From assembly GCF_003171515.1 (NCBI RefSeq), contig NC_089391.1, forward strand, positions 1,178,001 through 1,242,000: a stretch of DNA of 64,000 bases, given 5' to 3'. Shown here piece after piece: positions 34,388 through 45,448 of this stretch. The notes under the pieces are model-generated. The model did not search any database. It saw only the letters and a program-made list of their open reading frames with translations, and was not told the origin of the DNA. The DNA is from Pyrenophora tritici-repentis. Lineage: Eukaryota > Ascomycota > Dothideomycetes > Pleosporales > Pleosporaceae. Positions within the stretch are counted from its first letter, which is position 1, and each line of letters opens with the position of its first letter. The position numbers were made by a program, and so were the translations under genes.

Positions 34388-36222
34388 TCACCAAACTCGC
34401 TTTCCACCCTTCCACATCTTCGGCCTTGCAATCCTCCGCGCCTCGCGCTTCTTTAGCTCACCAGCAGGCCACGTGGGTGTTGGGTCAGGCCCGTTCAATG
34501 CCGTGTTGTACGTCGCATTCGCCGGTGTCATCTCAAACTGCATCGTGGCATTACCCTCCCGGTAGGTACTGGTTGGAGTACCTACCGTCAAGTAATCCTG
34601 TCCGCACTTCTCCGCGCCCGTGGCAATATCGACCTTCTTTAGCGCGCGCTCAAACATTTCGAGAGATGCGAGCGGCTGGTAAAAGGGTACTTCGTGACCC
34701 GACTCGTAGATGCGAATGAAGGAGAAATGACCGGCCTGCTTGACTTGGCCGTGTACAATGTTGTCGCTAGTGGTGATGTTTGTGAAGCCCGCCTTGGAAA
34801 AGCCGGGCGCATCGATGAGCTCTGCGACGACTTGTCCACCTAGCCAGTTGCAGTTGTAATCACTGATCGTGTTAGCGATTTTCTCCCAGAGAAGCCATAC
34901 AAACTTACGCGTCGCCATAATAGAGGATGACCTGCACGCCCGCAGCGACCAATTTCTGGACAGCCTCAATTGTACCCGATTCACGGTCGTCGTCGCCAGT
35001 ACTACCAAATGCTGTACTGACCGTGCCACTGCTTGTAGAAAAGTTCTGGTATGCGCCAATGGCTTTCTGGACCTCGGGCGTGTTGAGATACGTCTCAAAG
35101 TACGAGTAGGGAAATGGATCGGGCGTCAATTCCCGCATATCGTACTCATCACGTCCGCTGTAGATATCGTACAGGTTCTCTACTTTGCTGTAACAGAAGT
35201 TGTCGGCACTGGAGCAAACAGCATTGTTGCCGGTTTCATAGCACTGCTTGGTGCGGTCCACGCAGTTTCCAGGTCCATAGAGGTTATTATACCACTCAGC
35301 CTTCACTGTGTCGTTGTACGGGTCGTAATCATACGTGTTTCCGGGGTAAACAGAAAAGTTGTAGTAGGCCTGGTATTGAACAAGCGGGTCAAACCAGCCG
35401 TTACCGATGAGCACGTTCTCGAGGTCGATTTTATGCGCACCCGAAATGTTCTTCGCATTCTGTTCGAGAAAGTAGGCGTTGAATACGGGACCGTAATGTC
35501 CTCCGTAGCTCTCTGTTGTGAAGCTGAAGCCGTTGCGCGAATATTGTGGGAAAGCGCCCATGAAGCCCTGCAGAGTCTTCCAGAAATTGGGAGCCGCACC
35601 CAACGTGCTGTTGGCGGTCAAGGTGACATCTGGCTTCGAATATGTGCCGCATGTTCCTGCTGCCTGAGCATAATCAGGGCAAGTCGCGTTGGGCAGTTGA
35701 ATAATGTTGCCACTGCTGTCTGTATAACCCGGAATTGGAATCGAATATGAGAAGCCCGTGGTTGTAGGTTGGTCGATGAAAAGCATGTTGCTTGCGTTGC
35801 TCCACGAGTAGGGGTTATTGAAAGGCTTCATGTCGGGGCCAATACCACACGGTCCTAGTTCTTGGAAAAGTCCAATCATGGAACTGGATCCAGGTCCTCC
35901 ATTGATCCAAACCTGTGCGCTGTCAGTAAAGGTCAATTGAACTTTGCGGTTTACGTACAGTCAACGGAGCATCCGTCGGGTCCTGGTTGCGCGCCTCGAA
36001 GAACCACCAAAAGATATGTTCGTCTTCAGAAACATCTGCGTATCCCGAGTAGCTCTTTACGCTTGGGTCTAGCTCACAGATGCCAGTAGGCACCTCCTTG
36101 TAGCGTACGCTAATGTTTGCATAACCTTCCTTGGTGATCAGATCTGTAGGTGCGGGTACAAACTGCGCAAGAGCCCCAGCTGCCAACAAAGGCGCGGCGA
36201 CGAGCTTAATCGCGCTCTTCAT
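34388..36222 (-). CDS. secreted serine carboxypeptidase (peptidase family S10, S1-like)
   Basis: Predicted extracellular or vacuolar exopeptidase that removes C-terminal residues from peptides at acid pH. It has 580 residues in three exons: 36222-35959, 35912-34909 and 34862-34388. Both introns are 46 nt, the second with a GCTAAC branch site. The signal peptide is MKSAIKLVAAPLLAAGALAQ. The substrate-binding WINGGPGSSS follows the first splice junction. The nucleophile Ser223 lies in TESYGGHYGP. The Asp region YYGDADYNCNW (422-424) is rebuilt exactly by the second splice, and His479 is in ESGHEVP. Several N-x-S/T sites and paired Cys fit a secreted glycoprotein. Sequence around WINGGPGSSSMIGLFQE resembles Penicillium carboxypeptidase S1 more than CPY. 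The C-terminal KKREARRIARPK tail is unusually basic. Confidence 0.94.
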
Positions 36223-37360
36223 TGTGTGAGTAGCAATACAAACGTCTCTTCTGCTCTGACTTGACGGTTTGTGCAGCAATTAGGACGAGCAGATTGCTGT
36301 AAAATTGCCCGACCCAAGAAGTTGAGTAAAGGTGAGGAGGTGAGCAAAAATCGAGAGCAGAGCACTTGCCCTTTTGACAAACCGCCATTCATTTTCGAAG
36401 CTTATGCACGTCACCAGAATTAGAGCAACGAATGCGATAGCCAGCGCTGGACCTGCCTGTGTAGGCTAAGCAATCGCTCCTCTCGGTCGGTAACTCGGAC
36501 GGTGGCTCAGGCCTTCGGTTATTCATTGCTCGGACTAGCGACGTCATGGTATAGCCAGAGAGCCGTTTTTCTGGGAGCGGGCTGCCGGTGTGGTACCTTA
36601 TTGGCGTCGAGCGAACTTCCTTTACTGTGGATCGATGCCTTGGCCAGTTTACTAGACGAGCCTCGGGGCAACTCCAGCGCATGGCCAACTTCATGCACGT
36701 CATTCTGAGCATTGAAATCGAGAGAAACTGTCCCCACACTGCTTGTTCTAAGCATACGGCGGAAGTCTTGGTAGAGGCTTGTGCAAGCTTAATGGCCGTT
36801 CTAGCGATAGCTGCTAGTTGAGCTATAGCTAATCGGGAAGGTGGTAATGATAGGGCAGGTATCACGGCATTGCCCTGCCATTGCATGGAGGACCGGGATA
36901 GCTCATGCCCTGCTGTGACATGATTGCTGCTGTCTGCCGTGCAAAGATCTGTAGGTGTAGTGTGGTTTCTTTCTTTTGGTGTTAGACACACGATACGCCG
37001 CGGCCAACACAATTGTAGTTGGATCTTCCAATATGGTCATTGTCATGGTGCAAAACCGCCAATACAATAATCAATGTTCCTGATCCTTAATGATACGAGC
37101 GTTATATAGACGCATGTAGTGCTCATAGAGTAAGCACATAAGGTAAGCACATAAGGTAAGCAGCGGGCTTGGCAAAAATCGTACCGTCACTAACCAAAGC
37201 AAGCAGGCAATTGGACTTTCAGGATTTGATAATTTATTCATTGTGTGCCTGAAGGCTGTCATTGGAATCGTTCAGTATCCATCACTGCATGTGCATTCGT
37301 AAACCCCCACAACGCCCCTTACTCCATTCCGGGTACCGTGCGACCAAGGCTCACATTCGG
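36223..37360. other. intergenic, 1.1 kb
   Basis: Promoter region of the carboxypeptidase gene and 3' region of AHA1. A 15-bp direct repeat (AGTAAGCACATAAGG type) lies near 37130-37158. No coding exon is supported. Confidence 0.5.
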
Positions 37361-38474
37361 CTATAGCACTGTGCCAAATCCAAATGTGGTCTTGATGCTG
37401 CGAACATAGTACTGATCCCAATTGGTCTTTGTAGGCTCCTCCTGACCGACTGGGACACCCTTCCACTCAACCCTCATGACCGTCACGGCATCAACATCAT
37501 TCTGGTCGAACCATATTGATAGTGTCGAGTAGTGACCCGCCGGCCATTGCGCCAGTCGCCATTTCTGGACGATGTGCGTAGGCTCCTGGAGCTCGGTAAA
37601 CTCCCCGCTGACGTTTCCGCCAAAGAGCTCGAATGTACCTCCGGGTTTTGCGCCGGTAAAGTTCTTCGGTGGTGCTCGTGTAAATGCGGCAAGGCGCTGA
37701 GGGTCCGTGAAGGTCTGATACAAATTGGCTGCGTCTGTGCGGAATTCTGTGCTGTCGGTGATTGTGGTTACGTTGACAACCGCACCAGAGCTGCTCTGCT
37801 GGGAGCCCGACGTTTCCGCCTTGGAGCCAGTAGACTTGTTCACGCTCGAGCTCGAGTACACCTTGGGAGCAGTGAAGCCGCTACCAGGATTGGTGCCTGG
37901 CGCGTGCTGAATGTCCTTTCCGTGTTCCGCCATGACCGCTGGCGCTAGCTTTCCAAAGCTTGTGCGCAATTGCGGTAGGATCTTGGATCGTACTAGGTCC
38001 TTGACAGGCTGTTTACTGCTGTCGTCGGAGTAGACATCTACCTCAAACTACAAATCGTCAGAAACCACCCCGAGAATAATGTAGAAAATGACAAAGGGTG
38101 TGAGCGAAGGGAACATACGACATACTCGTCTTCCTCCGTGTCGTGAGCGACTTCCGGGACGGTAATCGTGCCGCTGGCCTCCTCGCCCTCTTTGTTCTTG
38201 CCTGCCGACCGAATCAGCTCGCCCAAGAGTGCAAACGAGAGGAAGACATACCTGAGTATTCCAGCTTCAGCCTCACATCAAAAATGGTAATGACCTTGCC
38301 CTTGCGCTGGCTGACGTCCACATCTCCGTCCATGCTCACGACCTTGTCAATCTTCGCTGTGACGCCATCTTGCTCAGCAGATATTTGCGTGAGCTCCTTG
38401 TCAAGATACTCGCGCGTCCATCCTGACACATCTTTGTTCACCCAATGCCAGTTGTTCGGGTTGTGGAGGACCAT
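37361..38474 (-). CDS. aha1: AHA1, activator of Hsp90 ATPase
   Basis: Cytosolic co-chaperone that binds the middle and N domains of Hsp90 and stimulates its ATPase. The protein has 330 residues in three exons: 38474-38252, 38201-38119 and 38047-37361, with introns of 50 and 71 nt. The start MVLHNPNNWHWVNKD carries the family's NxNNWHW motif that acts in Hsp90 activation. The Aha1_N domain runs to about residue 140 and is followed by a Ser-rich linker. The C-terminal AHSA1 (START-like) domain has TDPQRLAAFTRAPP, FELFGGNVSGEF and IVQKWRLAQWPAGHYS, ending FGFGTVL. Length and order are normal for the family. A perfect heat shock element lies about 350 bp upstream. Confidence 0.96.
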
Positions 38475-39288
38475 GGCGATAGTGGTGAGCGGGGTGTGCG
38501 CTCGGTCTCAATTGGTTATTCTGTCATGAGCTTGTCAGCCATGTTCCTCTACAATGCTCGAACATATGTGTAGAAAGAGATATTGTCAGAAGGCGACTTA
38601 AAAGTCTAAGCAGCTGATCCGCATGCAAAGAGTACAAGTCTTCTCAGACTGGTGCCAGCTTGTGTCTCATCATTCAAAGGTAGGTGGGGAACAAGTGCAA
38701 TACTTACACAAAATGTACTTGCTGGAGCTGAAGCTGGACGCAAAGCTCACAAATTCAAAGGTCGTGTTTGAAGAATAGAAGCTGTCAAAGCGGATTATGT
38801 ACGTAGAGGGGAACATGAGGCAGAAGTTTCTGGAACTGAGATGGCATAGCGCGCTAATCTCGGGCCGGCAGTTGTGCCGCCCTTCTCCCATTGGCTTCTC
38901 GCTTAGCACGAACTCCATCCCCAACCCCTTCCTTTCTGTGTACCGTCAGATCCGGCCTCCGCTACTTGACACACGAAAGCAAAACGACCTCCTTCGCTTG
39001 CTACCGTGTAATATGTTTGGAGAAATTTTCCAATAAATGTCAAACAGGCTTGGCCTGAGCCTCTCTATCGATACCGCTCTAAATGTTCCTGGCAATGGGG
39101 TATTTTGTGCGACTACAATCACAACTGGGACTGAGACCCTTGAATAATGCGCTGATCTACACGGAGCAGCAAGACCCCAGATATCAGAGTTTCTTCAACA
39201 CCCCACCACCCAGGCGGAGAGCCCTAGGGCTTACTCAACCCTTGAGCATACTTGGTTTCTATTCGAGTACCAGCGTCGTAGGCAAGGG
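38475..39288. other. AHA1 upstream region
   Basis: About 0.8 kb between the AHA1 start and the left end of the mariner-type element. It contains the heat shock element at 38823-38835. Nothing else is clear. Confidence 0.5.
38823..38835. promoter_or_regulatory. heat shock element (three perfect units)
   Basis: GAAGTTTCTGGAA reads as GAA-nn-TTC-nn-GAA, the alternating 5-bp units bound by trimeric Hsf1. It lies 349 bp upstream of the AHA1 start codon. AHA1 is a known heat-shock target in yeast, so location and sequence agree. Confidence 0.7.
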
Positions 39289-39290
39289 TA

Positions 39291-39317
39291 CGGAGGTGCC
39301 TTTCAAAAGTTTTGTCT
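39291..39317 (+). repeat. left terminal inverted repeat
   Basis: 27 bp, perfect inverted match to 41251-41277; preceded by the target TA at 39289-39290. Confidence 0.95.
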
Positions 39318-39984
39318 GACGCTAATCTTAACGCTTCGGCACGACTCTTCTTGGCGTAACTCCTACCTTCGAGCTGAGCTGTTAATTAGTCTACGTACTA
39401 GATATCTTCTTACTATAGCTCCCTATACTAATTTATATACCCGCACCTTAGTCGTAGCGTTAAAGTCACCTGCTATTAGCAAGACTACGTCATAAGTCTC
39501 TAGGCTAACTAGTATCTATCCTTGTATAGTTAATTGTATCTACAGTAGAGCTATTGCTGCTAGTTTTAAGGTAAACGTCCTCCCTCTTAAGATCCTCCTA
39601 TAGCATGTTTAGGACGCTCCTCGCTCTAGTAGACCTGATAAGCAGATAGAGGAGGTGAAGGAGTAGATGTCCTAACAAGTACGACGCGATAAATACAGGC
39701 GAGAGAAGACCTGCGCTAACGTTACTGGTGGGCTTAGTCTCTAAGGAGTTAAGATCTTTGCCTCTACCGTCTAGAGGGTGCTGAGAGAAGCAGGATACAG
39801 GAAGACTAAGCTAACGAGGAAGCCTAGGTTAACATAGGAGATGAGGAGTGCTCGTCTTAGGTAGGCGATTAAACACAAGGATTAGATGTTAGAGAACTAG
39901 AAGAATGTTATCTAGACAGATGAGACGTCTATAGTGATTAACTACAGACGTGGGGGCTATAGGATCTAGAGAAAGGTAGATAAG

Positions 39985-40278
39985 TGTCACGGTAACCACC
40001 GTGGTCCCCTTGACACTCCTGCCTCTGACCCATGCGCTCCTGCTCTTAACCCGTACGCTCCTGTCGCAACAGCGCAATGTACTATCCTCGACAGTATGCT
40101 ACTGCCTCGACATCTGTATGACGTCACACAAGCTTCCTTCCGCTATATATCTTTCTCTGGTGGAATTCTCCACTTCTTTTCTTCACGCAACGTCTTGTAT
40201 TTACACTTGAGTACTGTACCTAGCACACAAATCAAACTTCATAAGTTCTGAGATTACTGCTCGTTGCCTCTCGTGACA
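39985..40278. mobile_element. solo LTR inserted in the mariner-type element
   Basis: A 294-bp sequence with TGTCAC/GTGACA inverted ends, beginning TG and ending CA, flanked by the 5-bp direct repeat ATAAG (39980-39984 and 40279-40283). It interrupts the transposase frame. It lacks the stop-rich, TpA-rich decay of its host and has ordinary base composition. It is left over from LTR-LTR recombination of a retrotransposon. Its ends resemble those of the copia element at 55699, but the bodies differ. Confidence 0.9.
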
Positions 40279-40754
40279 ATAAGAGAGTAGTTAAGAGCTG
40301 TATCCGTTAGAGGTGGAAAGAGTACTTTAAGTTTAATGTTTTGGGGCTGCTTCTCTTATGATAGGAAGGACGCCTGCTATGTCTATCTACCTGAGACAAA
40401 GGCAGAGAGAGAGGATGCTGCCCGGAAGATTGAGCAGCTGAACGCTGAGCTTGAGCCTCTACAGCAAGAGGAGTGGGAGCTGTCTGCATCTATAAGAAGG
40501 ATAGGGCTACGCAATAAGCCTGGTAGGAAGCCTTAGTGGAGGTGGACAGAGAGAACGGGTAAGCTGGTGCGTACGTCTGGAGGTGGCGTGGACTGGTAGA
40601 GATATCAAACCTGCGTTTTACTCCTAAAGCTACTTCCTTTCGCTAAGGACTGTCTCCAAAGTAGGCCTTATATAGTAGTAATAGAGGATAAGGCACCTAC
40701 GCACGCCTACTAGTATTAGAACATAGTCTATAGCCTCTATAACGTTAAGAGACT

Positions 40755-40960
40755 GTAAGGGTCTCACATAGGTCAGGTATTTGAAACTGTGTTGAATTAC
40801 AAAGTAATTGCAGTGCAGAGCTTGTAAGAAGCTCTGCGCGGAATATATCTAAGTGGGGGTGTGCATGGGCCACCAAACAGGTGGCTCGTGCGCGAACATC
40901 AAAACAACGCTAAGGCATCTGGCAGGTGGCCTGTGCGGGGCAACGGCCCAAAACCATCAC
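40755..40960. mobile_element. 206-bp insertion of unknown type in the transposase
   Basis: Flanked by the 7-bp direct repeat AGAGACT (40748-40754 and 40961-40967). Removing it with one repeat restores the reading frame between VKRL and CGNSPD, which proves it is an insertion. I see no clear terminal inverted repeats. Inside are a perfect 9-bp stem hairpin GCAGAGCTT/AAGCTCTGC (40815-40837) and two related CAGGTGGC-containing segments. A 7-8 bp duplication would suit a hAT-type MITE, but this is a guess. Confidence 0.8.
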
Positions 40961-41250
40961 AGAGACTACTATAGTGTGGTAACTCGCCAGACTCTAACTA
41001 TATCGAGCTATGCTAGTTCTATATAAAGAGAGAGACTACGAAGAAAGGAGCCCCGCAGTTAAGAACAGAGGCAGTTAGAGTCTGGCAGGACTACTAGAGA
41101 GACCCCTCTCAGCTTAAGATCCAAGCTTGGATTGAGCGAATTCTTATATATATCCTAAAGATAATTAAACTACAAGGTAGCAATAAGTATATCGAGAGGA
41201 GAGATAAGCCTCGAGTAAGGCGGCTATACTTCGGCTGAATTATTCTTGGT

Positions 41251-41277
41251 AGACAAAACTTTTGAAAGGCACCTCCG
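41251..41277 (-). repeat. right terminal inverted repeat
   Basis: 27 bp, perfect inverted match to 39291-39317; followed by the target TA at 41278-41279. Confidence 0.95.
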
Positions 41278-41279
41278 TA

Positions 41280-42027
41280 CTCCCAACCCCCTATTCTACA
41301 ACGAACGACTCACGTCCGCTGTTGTTCTAATTAGGGGGCAATTGGGCATGGATTACACTCCAACCGATAATCTATTCCGCAAGAAGATGCGACCCCTCCA
41401 CGATGAAACCGAAGCCGAATATAATTAAATTGTCTCCTGTTATGTTGTGCAATCATGAATACCTTTCGACTTTGCTTCCACCAGCTACATTCCCAGATTG
41501 AATTTCTATATTAGCGCATGTGCCGATTGCTCTCCACGTGAACACATACTTGCTCCGGCAAGCTGAACTGTCGCGTTCTGGAACTACGAGTATTGTAACT
41601 CACATAGGATTATCCTGTCACATTTGCTAGCACCCAGTACGTTTTCTCGTGTTTATTCGCCACCTTAAGCGGCGCCGTGCTTTCGCAACCCCTTCAAATA
41701 GCACATATGTCCATCTGTCAACAATCACTGTTGTGATCTGTGCACAAGACAATGGGCATATCTGATCGTGTCTTGTGCTTGTCTCTACAGAGTTCCAGAG
41801 CTTACAAACGTTGTTTCATAATGGCCACTTGTTTCACTTGAATTACTGCTCTCGCCAATCTTTGGCGGGTTTATTTATCTGTTAAAAACGTTACGCAAAA
41901 AGACGTCTTTTGCACACAAGCTGATCTATCCGACAGTATGCCTGTATAGCACAATTCACCTCACACAGTTGCCATAGGGTCCCTCACTTCTGATCATACC
42001 GATCATCTGCTGCTGAGTATAGGAGTT
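41280..42027. other. intergenic between mariner-type element and GTPase gene
   Basis: About 750 bp, moderately AT-rich, without a supportable gene. It holds the promoter of the GTPase gene. Confidence 0.5.
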
Positions 42028-44865
42028 ATGAGAGTAGTTCCCATTGTTAGCCCCGGTCGGGTTCAGAAGAGTATGCGAAACCCAAGGAAACGACCAGGTA
42101 AGCCCATAGTTTGTGTATACTTAAAGGTGGGCACTAATAAGTGCAGCGCCCGATCATCTGCATCCTCCTCCGCAACCCTGCAAGAAGGCATCGCCCGAAC
42201 GGAGTATTGATCCCGAGATAAAAGGACGCATAGACCAGAGAATAAGCGAATACAACACTCGAATCAAAACGGACCCTCAGAGTGAGCACTATCATCACGA
42301 TCCCCGAGAAGAGTCTTCGCCTGGTGCAGAAGCCTACAAGCCCGAATTCAAAATTACTGAAGAGGGCTGCTTGCAGATTCTACGGAAGCTTATCACAATC
42401 GTGAAGCAAGATGAACACTCTGAGCTAGCCGTGGGACTTCAATCAAGGACACAAGAGGCTCTGCATAATTACCGAGGTATTTCCGAGAACGTAGCAGTTG
42501 TGGGCAAGACGGGACAAGGAAAATCAAGCTTGATAGAAGCCCTGCTAGGCGTGCCCGTGATCACGAAAATAGTACAGAGCAGTCCCCAAAAGCTCTTACT
42601 TGGTAGTTTCTAATACACTCTCAGGGATCCAGTGGCGAAGCTGTTACCCGTGTACTGATCATATACTCATCCATGCGCGCGGACTCGGTAGCAAAATACG
42701 AAGCGAGGGTGCAATTGTGCGATATAGCAACTATCCGCGATTCCTTACGCCTACATATCGCCAACATCATATCAAGCCTGGACAAATACGACAGTGTATA
42801 CACCATAAATGATGGGGACCAAGAAGATCAGGATATGACCGTACTTGCAGACCATAGAGATCAAGGAGACGAGAGTATGGCAGCACTCAAAGGCTTGTTT
42901 CGCAGTCAGCCAGATTTTGCGACTGATGAAGCAATTTCCTCCTTCATGGGGTTTGAGAACTCCAGCTCCCCCAAGTCCACCAAATCGGAAGATGAGATTT
43001 ATAACCAATGTATCGCATGGGCCCAGGATTCATGCAAAGAGGTTACCACAAAAACCAAACACGGAATATTTGCGGCCAAGGTTGAGGACCTTTGGGCTCA
43101 ACTCGCACCATACGCAGACTTTAACGAACAAGATTTCCAGGCCAACTCACCATTGTCATTCAATCCCTCGTTGCTGGTGGACAGAATCGAGATTATTGGG
43201 GATTTTCGACTGAAGCTCTCAATCGGCGATTGCCCGGGGCTCGGTGATATCAACAAAGATCGTGAAACCAAGGCAAACAGGTACCTACGAGAATCCCAAG
43301 CAGTCGTTGTCGTCGAAGAGATTAGTCGGGCAGCCGACAGCCAGTTTCTTGCGGATTTCTTGGATCAGTGTCATAAAAGAAGGCCACACCAACTTGTCAT
43401 CGTCGCACTGAGTAAAAGCGAAGCAAATCTTAATGTCAAGAATCGCATGAATGTGGCCTTCACGGCTCACGAGCGGAGAGCACTCGATAATCTGGCCGTC
43501 TGGAAACAAGAGATCATAAAGGAGAAGAAGGCTCTCGGTGCGTGAGATCGTAGCGGACGTGACAAATTCAACAACATTATTATTTTCATCGAACTGAAGG
43601 AAATCGAGATTGTATCTCGAGAACGCGGTCGTCGCGTTGGCGAAAAACTAATGCGCAAGTACTCGCAGCCCGATAAGAAGCTGTTGGTCCTCTCGGTCTC
43701 CGCCATGGACTATATGCTACATATCGAAGGGTATGACAAGAACGATAAACCTGAACTTCTTCTATCCGTCGAGTCGACAAACATTCCTGAGCTGGTCAGG
43801 AAATTTGCTGACAATCCGAAATACCGACTAGAGACGAGCCTGGTACAGCTTCAAAAGCAGACACTACCAGATCTTCTCGATCATGTCGACTTCTTGTGTA
43901 GTATCACGGAAGCCAAAGCCCATGATACCGTCACATTCGACTTTGACTTGCATGAGGACCGTTTCCGAAAGCAGCTCTACAGTCTTCTAGATGACTTCGA
44001 GGTGAAACTCATCAATCAAATGGCTAAAGCTATCAGCGGCTATATCCCAACATGGAATTTGAAGGCTAGGAACCTAATTCAAGGGTGGCGGAAGTTGCAC
44101 GGTACGACTATGAAGGCATTTTTGAGGAAAAAAGGAGAGCATCAGACCAAGAAGTCGAATGGGCCCAGTTGGAACGCCAGCCTCCTTAGTGGGCCGCAAA
44201 AGGACCTCGATCCAGTCTGGAACAGCATCGACAAGAAGACCAAAGATTTTGTGGAACAGCGGAAGAAGCTCGTCGCAGGAGAGATAGAGTTTCTTATGAA
44301 CGGCCTGCGCAATTCTATCAAGGGCGTTGACAGCAAGGCATTCAAGAAAAACCTAGAGAACAAAGGGCCCGCATTGCAGCAAGCGTTTGACACGATTGAG
44401 TCGGCGATCCGGAGTGGCCTGAAACAACAGAAAGGACGCCTTCTTGAAGACAGCAACGGCGACTACTTCCGCGGTAGAATGTCATCACTTTACAAGGACG
44501 TTGTAGCAGATCAGGAGTGTAAAAAGCACTCATTCAGAGCTGCCTTGAATATGTTCGAGAATGTCATGTGTGGATCCGAGAGCCCATACGTCGTTCAAAT
44601 TCAAGGCAAATTCAACGAGGTATGGGGAACACTCAAGATGGAGAAAAAGAAACAGGGAGAAAAGGCCATCAAAAAAGTGATGAACGAGATCAGGACGGCT
44701 TCCAAGCAGCTGAGTGTTCAGCAAAAGCCTAGTGAGAGCGCACTGAAGATGTGCGCCAACCTGACGCTCCTGGTGAAGGAAGGGAGAGACCAGTGTAGTA
44801 AGCCAATTCGAACTTCATACTTGGTATCTCGATCGGGACGGACTGTGAAGGTAGAGAAGAAGTGA
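42028..44865 (+). CDS. SLIP-GC-like dynamin-type large GTPase, with an in-frame TGA
   Basis: Predicted large GTPase of about 910 residues, similar in layout to vertebrate nuclear GTPase SLIP-GC and its many fungal relatives. Exons are 42028-42097, 42147-42571 and 42625-44865; the introns are 49 and 53 nt, the second with a CTAAT branch site. Splicing yields GKTGQGKSSLIEALLG (P-loop, about 143-151), then GSSGEAVTRV in switch I. G3 is DCPGLGD (about 367) and a candidate G4 is ALSKSEA. A helical stalk-like C-terminal half follows to VKVEKK. A TGA at 43543-43545 (about residue 472) breaks the frame after KKALGA. The frame stays open on both sides and the residues beyond (IVSRERGRRVGEKL) look coding. 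Either the gene is a young pseudogene, or an 84-nt intron 43538-43621 with a poor GAG acceptor removes the stop. Function in fungi is unknown. Confidence 0.75.
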
Positions 44866-45448
44866 GATAGGCGAGAGAGATGAATTGTTGGGGTTTTCGG
44901 GCTACCCAGGGTGTACTTGTATATATGAAGAAGTAATTCATGTAATTATTAATTCAGAATCGCTGTTGATGACATCCGTGAAGAACGTGATGGCAGAGAG
45001 GACAAGCCTATGGTTGTTACGGAGTGTAGCGCGATGACCTAGGTGATTTTCACGCGCAAGGACATGATGAAGTCGCTTCTAAGTTCAAGTCTGACGCGGC
45101 TGTCCACGCCAGACCCAATGCGAATACATGCGCTGATTGCATGAAGAGCTTAGATCAGGGACTCATAGTCGACGAGATGTACCGAATGATATTCTACATG
45201 TGTATCAAAAGCAGTGAAGAGCCTACGAGGACCAGCGTAGCACATCCCAGCCCTCTACAAACTGGAAAAACATCAGGTCAGAGGACGATGTCGGCCCCAC
45301 GCAGGAGAATAGCTGAGCATAGGCTTCCTGCTTGCGCTAAAAATAGGCATCTGATAAGTAGATGAGGACATGTTAAGAGTCACTCGGCTTGACCACTGCC
45401 AACGAGTCCAACCCATCTATCGTATTCCCATCGCCATCCACCCATCGC
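44866..45448. other. intergenic, 583 nt
   Basis: Convergent 3' ends of the GTPase and MFS genes. No gene or clear site. Confidence 0.5.

Larger units (their letters stand above)
39640..41225 (+). pseudogene. Tc1/mariner transposase, broken
   Basis: Fragments of a DDE transposase in plus orientation. A helix-turn-helix-like part (VLREAGYRKTKLTRKP) is followed by the first catalytic motif TDETS. After the solo LTR comes FWGCFSYDRK, then LPETKAEREDAARKIEQLN and EWELSASIRRIG. The second catalytic motif is IEDKAPTHA, and after the 206-bp insert the third is GNSPDSNYIE, then KKGAPQLRTE. Joining the frame across the 206-bp insert places 34 residues between the second Asp and Glu, so DD34E. In-frame TAG/TAA codons stand for Trp and Gln. 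It cannot make active protein. Confidence 0.9.
39291..41277 (+). mobile_element. Tc1/mariner-family DNA transposon, RIP-decayed, with nested insertions
   Basis: Bounded by perfect 27-bp terminal inverted repeats starting CGGAGGTGCCTTTC and flanked on both sides by TA, the target duplication of Tc1/mariner elements. Without its two insertions it would be about 1.7-1.8 kb. The interior is rich in TpA and carries stops where Trp and Gln are expected, as left by RIP. A solo LTR (39985-40278) and a 206-bp insert (40755-40960) interrupt the transposase. Confidence 0.93.

Noticed and set aside
43538..43621. An 84-nt intron that would remove the TGA in the GTPase gene
   Set aside because: Donor GTGCGT is acceptable but the acceptor is GAG without a good branch site, and it would delete residues that look conserved; kept only as an alternative.
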